Of a DNA stretch of 17,425 nucleotides, positions 1-5,181 are shown piece after piece. Each line of letters begins with the position of its first letter. Position 1 is the stretch's first letter. Below the pieces are notes generated by a model, which searched no databases, had not been told where the DNA came from, and was given only the letters and a program-made list of their open reading frames with translations. Source of the DNA: Caldifarciminota bacterium (GTDB taxonomy: Bacteria; Hydrothermota; Hydrothermia; B15-G9; WFZT01); the NCBI GenBank assembly GCA_026986655.1, contig JALSOD010000035.1, positions 1-17,425 on the forward strand, written 5' to 3'. Made by a program: the position numbers and the translations under genes.

Positions 1-536
1 TGAACACCTCCCCTCAATTCGCTGTCAGAATCTGACTCCTTCCGCCCGAACCTGAGATAATACACAAGCTCTTCCGCATGCTGTCCAAGATGTTCGAGTA
101 AATCGACGTTCAGAGTTGGATCGAAGATGCAGAACTGCAAAAGCCTTAAACTCCTTTCAACATCGCTCCTTCTCTCTTCCGGAACCTTAGATAAAACCGA
201 TTTTATAAAAAGATTGAAAATTTCCTTCGGATCGTCCGGTATCTCAGCCCTCTTCAGCTTCTCCCTTAACTCTTCGTTCTCCTTGCGCAACTCCTCAACT
301 TCCTGCTGTAGTTTCTCGTAATCGGTTTCATTAATCGCAATCTCTTCTAACCTCTTGCTAACCCTATCCAGAATTTCCGCAAGTATGAACTTCTCTTTCT
401 CCCTGTAAAGCTTTAGAAACATATCTACAAGCTCCCTATCCTTCGGCTCAAATCCAAGCATCTCCTTTAACTCCTTCTTGATGAGAATTATCTGAAAGCG
501 TTGATCTTGTGAACAATGTATTGTGCTATTAGCCAT
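1..536 (-). CDS. Coiled-coil protein of unknown function (C-terminus cut by the left edge)
   Basis: An open minus-strand frame runs from the ATG at 536 to the window edge without a stop, giving 178 visible codons. A ribosome-binding site GGGAGGTG lies about 8 bases before the ATG. The N-terminal third is mixed and charged. Residues about 65-100 are a heptad-like Glu/Lys/Leu stretch (EEVEELRKENEELREKLKRA), predicted to be a coiled coil, followed by a helical region. The start overlaps the end of the RHH gene upstream by 8 bases, so the two are probably translated together. A DNA-binding RHH protein followed by a coiled-coil partner is an arrangement that could serve replication or partition, but no family was recognised. 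The reading frame is certain; the function is not. Confidence 0.8.
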   Translation of the reverse strand, partial: MANSTIHCSQDQRFQIILIKKELKEMLGFEPKDRELVDMFLKLYREKEKFILAEILDRVSKRLEEIAINETDYEKLQQEVEELRKENEELREKLKRAEIPDDPKEIFNLFIKSVLSKVPEERRSDVERSLRLLQFCIFDPTLNVDLLEHLGQHAEELVYYLRFGRKESDSDSELRGGV

Positions 537-732
537 ATTGTCTACACCTCCCAGTTATGCTCAAAATTTCCAAAATTTTTTCACGAACAGCATCTCTAAC
601 AAATTCGGCGACAGAACGATATCCCAATCCCTTATTTGTTATCAGTCGCTCAATTTCGTCGTAAAGTTCCTTAGGAATCCCCACATAGCTGTATGGCTGT
701 TTCTGCTTATCACCCATATTTACTTTATCCAT
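529..732 (-). CDS. Ribbon-helix-helix DNA-binding protein (67 aa)
   Basis: Sixty-seven residues with an RHH (CopG/Arc/MetJ type) pattern: a short beta strand (YSYVGIP), helix 1 (KELYDEIERLI) and helix 2 after a turn (SVAEFVRDAVREKI). It is expected to bind DNA as a dimer through the paired strands. The frame is open back to 870, but that extension reads through repeated sites. The ATG at 732 is chosen because a TTTAAAT element (758-764) lies about 29 bases upstream, as for a leaderless archaeal transcript; the ATG at 717 is an alternative. It is closely similar to the divergent RHH gene at 864-1043 (shared EIERI, GY, SxAxFV and AVR-KI/L positions), so the two look like paralogues. The TGTGGTATATTT sites between them are the likely operators. 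Confidence 0.8.
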   Translation of the reverse strand: MDKVNMGDKQKQPYSYVGIPKELYDEIERLITNKGLGYRSVAEFVRDAVREKILEILSITGRCRQYG

Positions 733-850
733 GTGGTATATTTGAGGTAATATGTTATTTAAATTTTGTGGTATATTTATGGTATAAATGGTAAAAATAT
801 ACCACATGAATAAAAAAAGGAAGATGGGAAAGTTTATAACCATACCACAC
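731..850. promoter_or_regulatory. Divergent promoter region with TGTGGTATATTT operator sites
   Basis: The 12-base site TGTGGTATATTT occurs at 732-743 and 767-778 and inverted at 795-806 (AAATATACCACA). Degenerate half-sites are GGTATAAA (781-788) and CATACCACA (841-849). The 767 and 795 copies are a perfect inverted pair with a 16-base spacer. TATA-like elements face both ways: TTTAAAT at 758-764 for the minus RHH gene and TTTATAA at 833-839 for the plus RHH gene. Each lies 25-30 bases from its ATG. The first site overlaps the minus gene's start codon. Autoregulation by one or both RHH proteins is inferred. Confidence 0.7.
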
Positions 851-863
851 AGATATCGCATAT

Positions 864-1043
864 ATGCCAAAAGACAGATATAAGGGTGTTAGTCTTCCAA
901 AAGAAATGGTTGAAGAAATTGAAAGAATAATAAAAGAAAATCCCGAGTTAGGCTATACCTCCATAGCGGATTTCGTTAAGGAGGCTGTCAGGGACAAACT
1001 AATAAAGTTGAAGCAAACGCTTGCAACGTCAACATCTCAATAA
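864..1043 (+). CDS. Ribbon-helix-helix DNA-binding protein (59 aa)
   Basis: A complete 59-residue frame, ATG at 864 and TAA at 1041-1043. It begins MPKDRYKGVSLPKEMVEEIE and shows the RHH layout: strand KGVSLP, helix 1 EMVEEIERIIKE, turn NPELGYTS, helix 2 IADFVKEAVRDKLI. A TATA-like element at 833-839 places the transcript start at or next to the ATG, so it is probably leaderless. It is a paralogue of the minus RHH gene at 529-732. Its stop codon overlaps the first AACTTTATC repeat by two bases. The same arrangement, an RHH stop codon followed at once by a repeat array, recurs at 2422, which suggests that the protein and array belong together. Confidence 0.85.
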   Translation: MPKDRYKGVSLPKEMVEEIERIIKENPELGYTSIADFVKEAVRDKLIKLKQTLATSTSQ

Positions 1044-1220
1044 CTTTATCAAACTTTATCAGCTTTGGTTGAGGTCTATTTAAATTCACTTCGCTAATAA
1101 AATTCTCAGAAAAGAGTAAAAGAGAAAAGAAGAGAAAAGAGGATTTTTATAAAAACGGATAAATCTCTACTAAACTTTATCAAACTTTATCACCTTATAT
1201 GGATAAAGTTTGATAAAACT
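1042..1220. repeat. AACTTTATC repeat array (cassette copy 1)
   Basis: The 9-base unit AACTTTATC occurs twice in tandem with a 10-base period (1042-1050, 1052-1060), starting inside the stop codon of the RHH gene. It recurs in tandem at 1173-1181 and 1183-1191, then inverted as GATAAAGTT (1202-1210) and GATAAAACT (1212-1220, two bases off). The distal part is therefore a tandem pair facing an inverted tandem pair across a 10-base spacer. The ten-base period would put neighbouring units on the same DNA face, as for cooperative RHH binding. It may be a centromere, origin iterons or an operator. Confidence 0.75.
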
Positions 1221-1330
1221 CATCATCAACCACTCAGAGACCCATCTCTCCGTTTTCTCTCTACTCCCTTCTCCATTTTTTTCGATTTTGGGAGATAAAA
1301 ATATTGACGACGTCGTCGAAGACGGTTTTT
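1091..1330. repeat. Conserved cassette scaffold, copy 1
   Basis: Two parts match copy 2 (2471-2710). Bases 1092-1116 are identical to 2472-2496 and bases 1125-1146 are identical to 2505-2526, exactly 1380 bases away. This part is purine-rich and ends in GGATTTTTATAAAA. After the distal repeats, 1243-1330 (pyrimidine-rich, then CGATTTTGGGAGATAAAAAT) strongly resembles 2624-2710. A perfect palindrome GACGACGTCGTC at 1306-1317 followed by GACGGTTTTT could act as a terminator. The scaffold is conserved while the repeat units inside are replaced. No protein is encoded here. Confidence 0.7.
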
Positions 1331-1468
1331 AACATCTTAAGAATCGACCAACCAACATCTTCTTAGTTTAGCAAATTGTCTAAGAGGTTGTCTGTTAAAG
1401 CATTCTTTAACAACTACTTTGAAGTCGGTTTTAATGTCGTATAAGAAGATAGACATTACTGTTGAGGA

Positions 1469-1535
1469 TATATCAGACTGATACTTTGTTGTCTGATATA
1501 TTACTTTCAGCAGTCTGATATAAATATATATCAGA
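1469..1535. promoter_or_regulatory. TATATCAGA site cluster
   Basis: Four 9-base half-sites lie in 67 bases: TATATCAGA at 1469-1477 and 1527-1535, and its complement TCTGATATA at 1492-1500 and 1514-1522. The first overlaps a perfect palindrome TATCAGACTGATA (1471-1483). The cluster lies between the two 79-base direct repeats and shares no sequence with them. It is presumably bound by another DNA-binding protein; the partner is unknown. Confidence 0.6.
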
Positions 1536-1725
1536 ATTAGAACTTTAATACAACAATCGACCAACCAACATCTTCTTTGTTCAGTTAATTGTCTAAGCAA
1601 TTACATGTTAAGGCATACTTTAACAACTTCTTTAACATCCAGTTCTCAAGGTTATAATTCAACTAGAGAAGCTTGAGTCATGGTAAGACGTTAGGGCAGT
1701 CTTTAACGACCATTTGATACGGAAT

Positions 1726-1735
1726 GGTTTTAATT
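1726..1735 (+). promoter_or_regulatory. TATA element of the toxin-antitoxin operon
   Basis: GGTTTTAATT is centred about 26 bases upstream of the GTG/ATG start region (1755/1758), the normal spacing for an archaeal TATA box driving a leaderless or nearly leaderless transcript. A palindrome (1690-1707) lies just upstream. Confidence 0.5.
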
Positions 1736-1757
1736 GATGGAATTAACTTAGGATGTG

Positions 1758-1964
1758 ATGAGCGAAGTTATTGACCTTCTAAAGGAGATCAAGGAAAAGA
1801 TTGAGGAAATAGACAAGAGGCTAAGAAGGATAGAGGTAGAGCTTTTTGATGAATTAAGCGATGAAGAGTTAAAGGAACTTGAAGAGGATTTAAAAGCATA
1901 CAAGGAGGGGAAACTGGAGTTGATTGACCTTGAAGAACTCGAAGAAAGATACTTTCAGGGTTAA
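1758..1964 (+). CDS. RelB-like antitoxin (68 aa)
   Basis: Small, acidic and helical. The first half (MSEVIDLLKEIKEKIEEIDK) is a probable dimerising coiled coil. The second half (ELSDEELKELEEDLKAYKEG) resembles the toxin-wrapping part of archaeal RelB-type antitoxins and ends with LEELEERYF. The next gene, a RelE/ParE-like toxin, overlaps its 3' end by 41 bases in another frame, the usual order for this family. GTG at 1755 is an alternative start one codon upstream. The antitoxin is expected to neutralise the RelE-like protein by direct binding and to repress the operon with it. The palindromes upstream are the candidate operators. Confidence 0.75.
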   Translation: MSEVIDLLKEIKEKIEEIDKRLRRIEVELFDELSDEELKELEEDLKAYKEGKLELIDLEELEERYFQG

Positions 1965-2211
1965 AATTAGTCGGAAAGTTGAGAAATTTTTAGATAAACT
2001 TTCGAAAAAGGATAGAGAACGAATTTTAAAAGTTTTGAGAACTCTTAGAGATAATCCCTTTGCTTTAGATATAAAGAAGCTTGAGGGAACTGATTTTCAC
2101 AGGATTAGGGTTGGTAAGCATTTTATAATCATTATCTACATCGATTGGGAAAATAAAGCTATAATAGTTTTTAAAATCGATAAACGAGAACGAATATACG
2201 ATAGAATCTAA
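1924..2211 (+). CDS. RelE/ParE-family toxin (about 95 aa)
   Basis: It matches the RelE/ParE fold in order: strand TFRVKISRKV, two helices (EKFLDKLSKKDRERILKVLR, then TLRDNPF), the loop KKLEGTDFHRIRVGKH, and the final beta hairpin FIIIIYIDWENKAIIVFKID ending in RERIYDRI. RelE members are ribosome-dependent mRNA interferases and ParE members target gyrase; the archaeal RelE group is the better guess. Arg and Lys residues near the C-terminus (IDKRERIYDR) could be functional. There is no ATG. TTG at 1924 gives the start used, with GGAG at 1916-1919 inside the antitoxin gene; TTG at 1930 is equally possible. Translation is probably coupled to the antitoxin. Confidence 0.8.
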   Translation: MTLKNSKKDTFRVKISRKVEKFLDKLSKKDRERILKVLRTLRDNPFALDIKKLEGTDFHRIRVGKHFIIIIYIDWENKAIIVFKIDKRERIYDRI

Positions 2212-2230
2212 AAATATAGATGGTTAAGCC

Positions 2231-2422
2231 ATGAAAAAGGGGAAGGAAAGAGTTGTTGGATATGTATCTAGAAATATTAAAGAGTTAATTAGAGAAGCTA
2301 TACGCTCTGGCGACTTTGCTTCAGAATCCGACTTTGTCGCTGAAGCAGTTATCAAATTAGCTTACGAGTGGAAAGCTAAGAAAGAGAAGAAGTTAGAAGC
2401 TGTGGAGGTTACTAATGATTGA
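2231..2422 (+). CDS. Ribbon-helix-helix DNA-binding protein (63 aa)
   Basis: Sixty-three residues with an RHH N-terminus: strand RVVGYVSRNI, helix 1 KELIREAIRSGDF, helix 2 SESDFVAEAVIKLAYEW, then a charged tail (KAKKEKKLEAVEVTND). The SESDFV turn and following helix resemble ParD/CopG-type proteins. It starts 19 bases after the RelE-like gene ends and may be co-transcribed with it. Its sequence is clearly different from the 59-aa RHH protein at 864-1043. The stop codon (2420-2422) is followed without a gap by a TTACATGTA repeat array, copying the layout at 1041. The inferred role is to bind that array, as a regulator or partition-type protein. Confidence 0.8.
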   Translation: MKKGKERVVGYVSRNIKELIREAIRSGDFASESDFVAEAVIKLAYEWKAKKEKKLEAVEVTND

Positions 2423-2598
2423 TTACATGTAGGTTACATGTAACTGAGATTAGGAAAGTATTTATTCGCTCCGCTAATAAAATTCTCAGAAAAGAGCTTT
2501 CTTGAAAAGAAGAGAAAAGAGGATTTGTATAAAATTGCATGTATTTAACTCTAATTGCATGTAACCTACATGTATATTATACATGTAGGTTACATGTA
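2423..2598. repeat. TTACATGTA repeat array (cassette copy 2)
   Basis: TTACATGTA starts directly after the RHH stop codon (2423-2431) and repeats 11 bases later inside a perfect palindrome GTTACATGTAAC (2433-2444). Further units are TTGCATGTA (2535-2543), TTGCATGTA (2555-2563), CTACATGTA (2567-2575), and the block 2580-2598, which contains two more. Block 2556-2574 and block 2580-2598 form a 19-base inverted repeat with one mismatch and a 5-base spacer. The layout (two proximal units, purine-rich scaffold, inverted tandem pairs) is that of copy 1, with an unrelated unit sequence. Confidence 0.75.
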
Positions 2599-2710
2599 TG
2601 TGATTGTATACTTCTCTTTCACCAATCTCTCCATTTCCCTTCTACTCCTTTCTCCATTTTTATCGATTTTGAGAGATAAAAATGTCGACGACATCGTTGA
2701 GAACGGTTTT
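2471..2710. repeat. Conserved cassette scaffold, copy 2
   Basis: This is the partner of 1091-1330. CGCTAATAAAATTCTCAG and the following bases, and the purine tract ending GAGGATTT, are shared at exactly the same distance from the proximal repeats. The downstream pyrimidine-rich block and CGATTTTGAGAGATAAAAAT (ending near 2682) are also shared. The copy 1 palindrome is altered here to GTCGACGACATCGTTGA, followed by ACGGTTTT. The gap from 2423 to 2764 contains only this cassette and the leader of the next gene. Confidence 0.7.
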
Positions 2711-2764
2711 AGCAACCAATCTTTTTTAGAAAGGTTTAATTTTGATTGTTTTGTTGGAGGTATT

Positions 2765-3373
2765 ATGTCTAAGAAGGTATGGATAGCGATATTTCTTGTA
2801 GTTGGTTTAGCTTATGCTTATCAGGCTGGATATCTCAAAGATATTCTGAAGCAATCTTCGGTTGAGAAGGCTATCAACCAATTAGAACGGAAGGCTGAAG
2901 AAACTACGAAGGCAATAAGTCATTTTGAGCATAAGGAAAATTCGAATCCTAAGGTTGCATATCTTAAGCATTATCCTGTGAAAGTTTGGTATGATATACA
3001 GCCAAAAAAAGAGATTAAATACTGGTGGGGAGGTAAAGAAAAAGTAACAGCTGTTTACATTCATTTCAAAAATATGGGTTCAAAAAGGGTCTCTTTCATC
3101 GTAGATCCTTTTATGGGTGTTTATATCTTGGACAAAACTGGTGATAATAAATACATTGGTCATTGTAGGAATAGTAGTGTGATATTACATCCAAGTGAAA
3201 TGAAAACTATTGAGGTTGATTTTTCTGATAGGCTACCAAATGAGGGGTATTTATTTATAAATATAAATTACGTTAATATAACTACAATACATTTGGGAGA
3301 AAATTTATCTGGTACTGAACTGGGAGCCTATAGAGGTTCGGAAATTATAAAATTATATTTTACAATAGATTAA
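2765..3373 (+). CDS. Membrane-anchored extracellular protein of unknown function (202 aa)
   Basis: The ATG at 2765 is preceded by GGAGGT (2755-2760). The frame is open further upstream, but that stretch is the repeat cassette. Residues about 4-22 (VWIAIFLVVGLAYAYQAGYL) are a hydrophobic signal anchor with a Lys pair before it, so most of the protein should lie outside the membrane. A charged helix (about 30-60) leads to a beta-rich domain (about 65-200) with alternating hydrophobic strands such as VTAVYIHFKNMGSKRVSFIV and an EVDFSDRLPNEGYLFININY stretch, like small Ig-like or DUF4352-like archaeal surface domains. That comparison is by appearance only. Its stop overlaps the convergent gene at 3370 by 4 bases. 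Confidence 0.75.
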   Translation: MSKKVWIAIFLVVGLAYAYQAGYLKDILKQSSVEKAINQLERKAEETTKAISHFEHKENSNPKVAYLKHYPVKVWYDIQPKKEIKYWWGGKEKVTAVYIHFKNMGSKRVSFIVDPFMGVYILDKTGDNKYIGHCRNSSVILHPSEMKTIEVDFSDRLPNEGYLFININYVNITTIHLGENLSGTELGAYRGSEIIKLYFTID

Positions 3374-3597
3374 ATTTTCTTCATATTTTTGAGCTTATAT
3401 TTTCGTATGATTGCGTATCCTGCCGTTATTGGTATTGAGCAGAGGAATGCGGTAGCTATGCAACGGCCTATTTTGAATGGATCGCCGTAAGCTTCGATTA
3501 TACTTCTTCCATGTAAAACATCGAGAACGATACTGCCGAGAATGAAAACTATTGCCAAAATCAAAAAGCTATAAATGAAAAAATCTCTAACACGCAT
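3370..3597 (-). CDS. Small two-helix membrane protein (75 aa)
   Basis: Two hydrophobic segments are evident: residues about 6-27 (FFIYSFLILAIVFILGSIVL) and about 45-65 (RCIATAFLCSIPITAGYAII), with a basic tail (RKYKLKNMKKI). AGGTAAG just before the ATG at 3597 is a reasonable ribosome-binding site. It overlaps the 3' end of the PrimPol fragment by 11 bases, so the two form an operon. No family was recognised. Its position suggests that the sequence carrying it replaced the rest of the primase gene. Confidence 0.65.
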   Translation of the reverse strand: MRVRDFFIYSFLILAIVFILGSIVLDVLHGRSIIEAYGDPFKIGRCIATAFLCSIPITAGYAIIRKYKLKNMKKI

Positions 3598-3850
3598 ACT
3601 TACCTGAGATTCTTCCTGTAACTATTGCTACCCCAAGCTTGTTCTTCCCTCCTCTTAGCGCCGGAAAGTTCGGGTTCTTAAACCATCTTTCAAGCTCCTC
3701 CAAAGTAGGATGTCTATTCTGGAACTCTTTCCATTCGATGGCTGAGATTTTGTCTCCTTTTGGATTCTCTTTTGAAGCAGGGACAATTATAACCGGAATA
3801 ACGCTAAATCCTTGATCCAAGTATTCTTTAGCCGTCGAGAATAAATCCAT
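3587..3850 (-). CDS. N-terminal fragment of a PrimPol (archaeo-eukaryotic primase superfamily)
   Basis: The 87 residues match the start of bifunctional primase-polymerase (Prim-Pol) domains: AKEYLDQGFSVIPVIIV, then SAIEWKEFQNRHPTLEELER, WF, and GVAIVTGRISG. In intact members the GxxTGxxSG motif is followed at once by a hydrophobic stretch carrying the catalytic Asp residues. Here the frame ends after GRISGKYAC, so no catalytic Asp, no His motif and no helicase part remain. The two other minus frames past the break do not continue the domain. The gene still has a good ribosome-binding site (GGAGGTG) before the ATG at 3850. It is best read as a truncated relic of a replication gene; a small regulatory or dominant-negative protein is less likely but possible. 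Confidence 0.75.
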   Translation of the reverse strand: MDLFSTAKEYLDQGFSVIPVIIVPASKENPKGDKISAIEWKEFQNRHPTLEELERWFKNPNFPALRGGKNKLGVAIVTGRISGKYAC

Positions 3851-3977
3851 TCCTCAGCACCTCCGTAAGCTTGCATTTTTCGGTTAGAAAATCTCCACAA
3901 ATGGAAGAATCAGAATAACAGGATGATGGTAAATCCAAAATCTTTATAATCCTCCTTCTACTATACTTCTCTAAAAG

Positions 3978-3993
3978 CTGTCCGCTCCGACAG
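3978..3993 (-). terminator. Possible hairpin terminator after the minus-strand RHH gene
   Basis: CTGTC (3978-3982) and GACAG (3989-3993) form a 5-base stem with a 6-base loop, 12 bases downstream of the RHH gene on the minus strand. The minus strand continues with CTTTTAG, a weak T-run. This is a modest candidate. The remaining stretch, 3851-3977, shows no gene. Confidence 0.25.
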
Positions 3994-4004
3994 GTTTCCA
4001 CTTT

Positions 4005-4211
4005 TCATCCCTCCGATTCTATTTTTTCTAAACGAACACCAAGAAAATCGGCGTAATGCTCAATTGCTCTTCTAATGACTTCAGAAGCTGAGTTATGAGC
4101 AATAGGCTTGGAGTATTTTCCTTTTAGAATGGCTTCGAGTATCCTAATATGCTCAGGATAGACAGTTATGGAGATCTGATACTTGTTCCACTTCGTTTTG
4201 ATGCCTACCAT
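4005..4211 (-). CDS. Ribbon-helix-helix DNA-binding protein (68 aa)
   Basis: An RHH protein: a strand after the Lys-rich start (WNKYQISITVYPEHI), helix 1 (RILEAILKGKYS), a SASEVIR turn and helix 2 (EVIRRAIEHYADFLGVRLEK). The SASEVIRRAI pattern is typical of CopG-like regulators. The ATG at 4211 follows GGAGGTT, and a TATA-like TTTAAA at 4264-4269 read on the minus strand would give a short leader. It diverges from the winged-helix gene at 4294. The inverted GTTCACAG sites between them are a likely operator for one of the two. Confidence 0.8.
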   Translation of the reverse strand: MVGIKTKWNKYQISITVYPEHIRILEAILKGKYSKPIAHNSASEVIRRAIEHYADFLGVRLEKIESEG

Positions 4212-4242
4212 TTCGGAACCTCCTATCTACACTGGATATTAT

Positions 4243-4286
4243 GTTCACAGTATGGACTAAATGTTTAAATAGTTTTTGCTGTGAAC
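4243..4286. promoter_or_regulatory. Bidirectional promoter flanked by inverted GTTCACAG sites
   Basis: GTTCACAG (4243-4250) and CTGTGAAC (4279-4286) are a perfect 8-base inverted pair, 28 bases apart, flanking TTTAAATA (4264-4271). Because TTTAAA is itself palindromic, this single element can serve both the RHH gene (minus) and the winged-helix gene (plus). The ATG at 4294 lies about 27 bases from its centre, so the plus transcript would be leaderless. A protein bound to both half-sites would shut both promoters. Confidence 0.65.
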
Positions 4287-4293
4287 TCAGTTT

Positions 4294-5139
4294 ATGAAGT
4301 ATAAATTACGAGAGATAGCTGAAGAAAACAAGAAAAGAATTCTTTCGGCACTTTACACAGGGCCTAAAACATGGAATGAATTACTTAAAATTACAGGATT
4401 TTCAAGAGGCACACTTGCAAAACATCTAAAGAGGTTGCTTGATGAAGGTCTAATTTCTGAGGAAATCGATCGAAGAGATAGAAGAATTAAAATTTATCGA
4501 ATCAACGAGAAGGGGTTGGAATATCTAAAGGATTTTGTAATGGGATTTGTGCTTTATATAAAATGGATTCTACAGATTACAGATTTTATAAAGGGTAGAA
4601 AAAAGCTTGATCTTAAGGAGATTTCCCGGATGATTGGCGATCATCTTCTTGTGTCTGTCTGTATGGGAGAGAGTATGATAAACTCCTGCCTTTGCGCTCT
4701 TGAACTTTTCACAAAGTTATTTCTAAAGGAGATATTTGAAATTAAACCCGAACATAAAAAAGCTCTTGAAAACATCTCTATATACAACGATTTAAACTAT
4801 CTAAGAAGTCTAAGCACTGAGGAGTTAATTAAGGCTATAGTCGATTATGTTACCTCCTTAGCGATTGAAAATTACGCATTAGAGAAGGGATTAGAATCCA
4901 AGGAAATATTGGAAGAAATAGATGAAATTTTTGGAAAACTATCTGAAGATAAGAAGAAGAAAATTATAGAAGAAATAAATAAATTTACTAACATAAGAAA
5001 GAAGTATTTAGATAAACTTTTAGCTTTACCACCCCCCATAAGTTCCATTCTAAAGGAGGAGATAGAAAAGGAAATAAAAGAAATTTCATCAGAAGAATTA
5101 AAATCAAAACGTAAAAAAAATATTAGAAGAAATTACTGA
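4294..5139 (+). CDS. Winged helix-turn-helix protein with a long helical C-terminus (281 aa)
   Basis: Residues about 10-75 form a winged HTH of the ArsR/MarR/PadR-like kind: helices ENKKRILSALYTGPKTWNEL and ITGFSRGTLAKHLKRLLDEG (recognition helix), then a basic wing EEIDRRDRRIKIYRINEKG. The rest (80-281) is helical with no recognised domain. It has Cys at about 123, 132 and 134, a possible metal or redox site, and ends in charged coiled-coil segments. At 281 residues it is far longer than a simple MarR-type regulator, so the C-terminus may bind a partner or oligomerise. It is probably leaderless. The large GGTAGC array begins 43 bases past its stop, as the RHH genes are followed by theirs, so it is the candidate binder of that array. 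Confidence 0.8.
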   Translation: MKYKLREIAEENKKRILSALYTGPKTWNELLKITGFSRGTLAKHLKRLLDEGLISEEIDRRDRRIKIYRINEKGLEYLKDFVMGFVLYIKWILQITDFIKGRKKLDLKEISRMIGDHLLVSVCMGESMINSCLCALELFTKLFLKEIFEIKPEHKKALENISIYNDLNYLRSLSTEELIKAIVDYVTSLAIENYALEKGLESKEILEEIDEIFGKLSEDKKKKIIEEINKFTNIRKKYLDKLLALPPPISSILKEEIEKEIKEISSEELKSKRKKNIRRNY

Positions 5140-5140
5140 A

Positions 5141-5178
5141 TTTTTTTAAATAACCTTTGTAGAATGGTGTTACCATTT
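5141..5178 (+). terminator. Likely terminator of the winged-helix gene
   Basis: A run of seven T (5141-5147) follows the stop codon (5137-5139) after one base; T-runs are the main archaeal termination signal. A small palindrome AATGGT-GTT-ACCATT (5164-5178) comes next. Confidence 0.5.
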
Positions 5179-5181
5179 TGA

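Larger units (their letters stand above)
1342..1735 (+). repeat. Triplicated palindrome-plus-TATA units upstream of the toxin-antitoxin operon
   Basis: A direct repeat of about 79 bases occurs at 1342-1420 and 1555-1633, sharing AATCGACCAACCAACATCTT and AATTGTCTAAG. Each copy contains a palindrome: GTTAAAG-CATT-CTTTAAC at 1394-1411 and GTTAAGG-CATA-CTTTAAC at 1607-1624. A third, diverged palindrome GTTAGGG-CAGT-CTTTAAC lies at 1690-1707. Each is followed by a TATA-like element: GGTTTTAAT (1427-1435), GGTTATAATT (1650-1659) and GGTTTTAATT (1726-1735). Only the third directly precedes a gene. The set looks like amplified promoter/operator units, probably bound by the RelB-like antitoxin. Confidence 0.65.

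Noticed and set aside
733..870. Upstream extension of the minus RHH gene to 870
   Set aside because: The extension reads through the operator sites and the promoter of the divergent gene. The ATG at 732 has a correctly spaced TATA element.
1337..1600. Minus-strand 87-codon frame
   Set aside because: It lies in the repeat region. Its two ends encode the same peptide only because of the 79-base DNA repeat, and it has no ribosome-binding site or protein-like composition.
2555..2764. 70-codon upstream extension of the 202-aa membrane protein
   Set aside because: It translates the repeat cassette. The ATG at 2765 has GGAGGT and starts a clean signal anchor.
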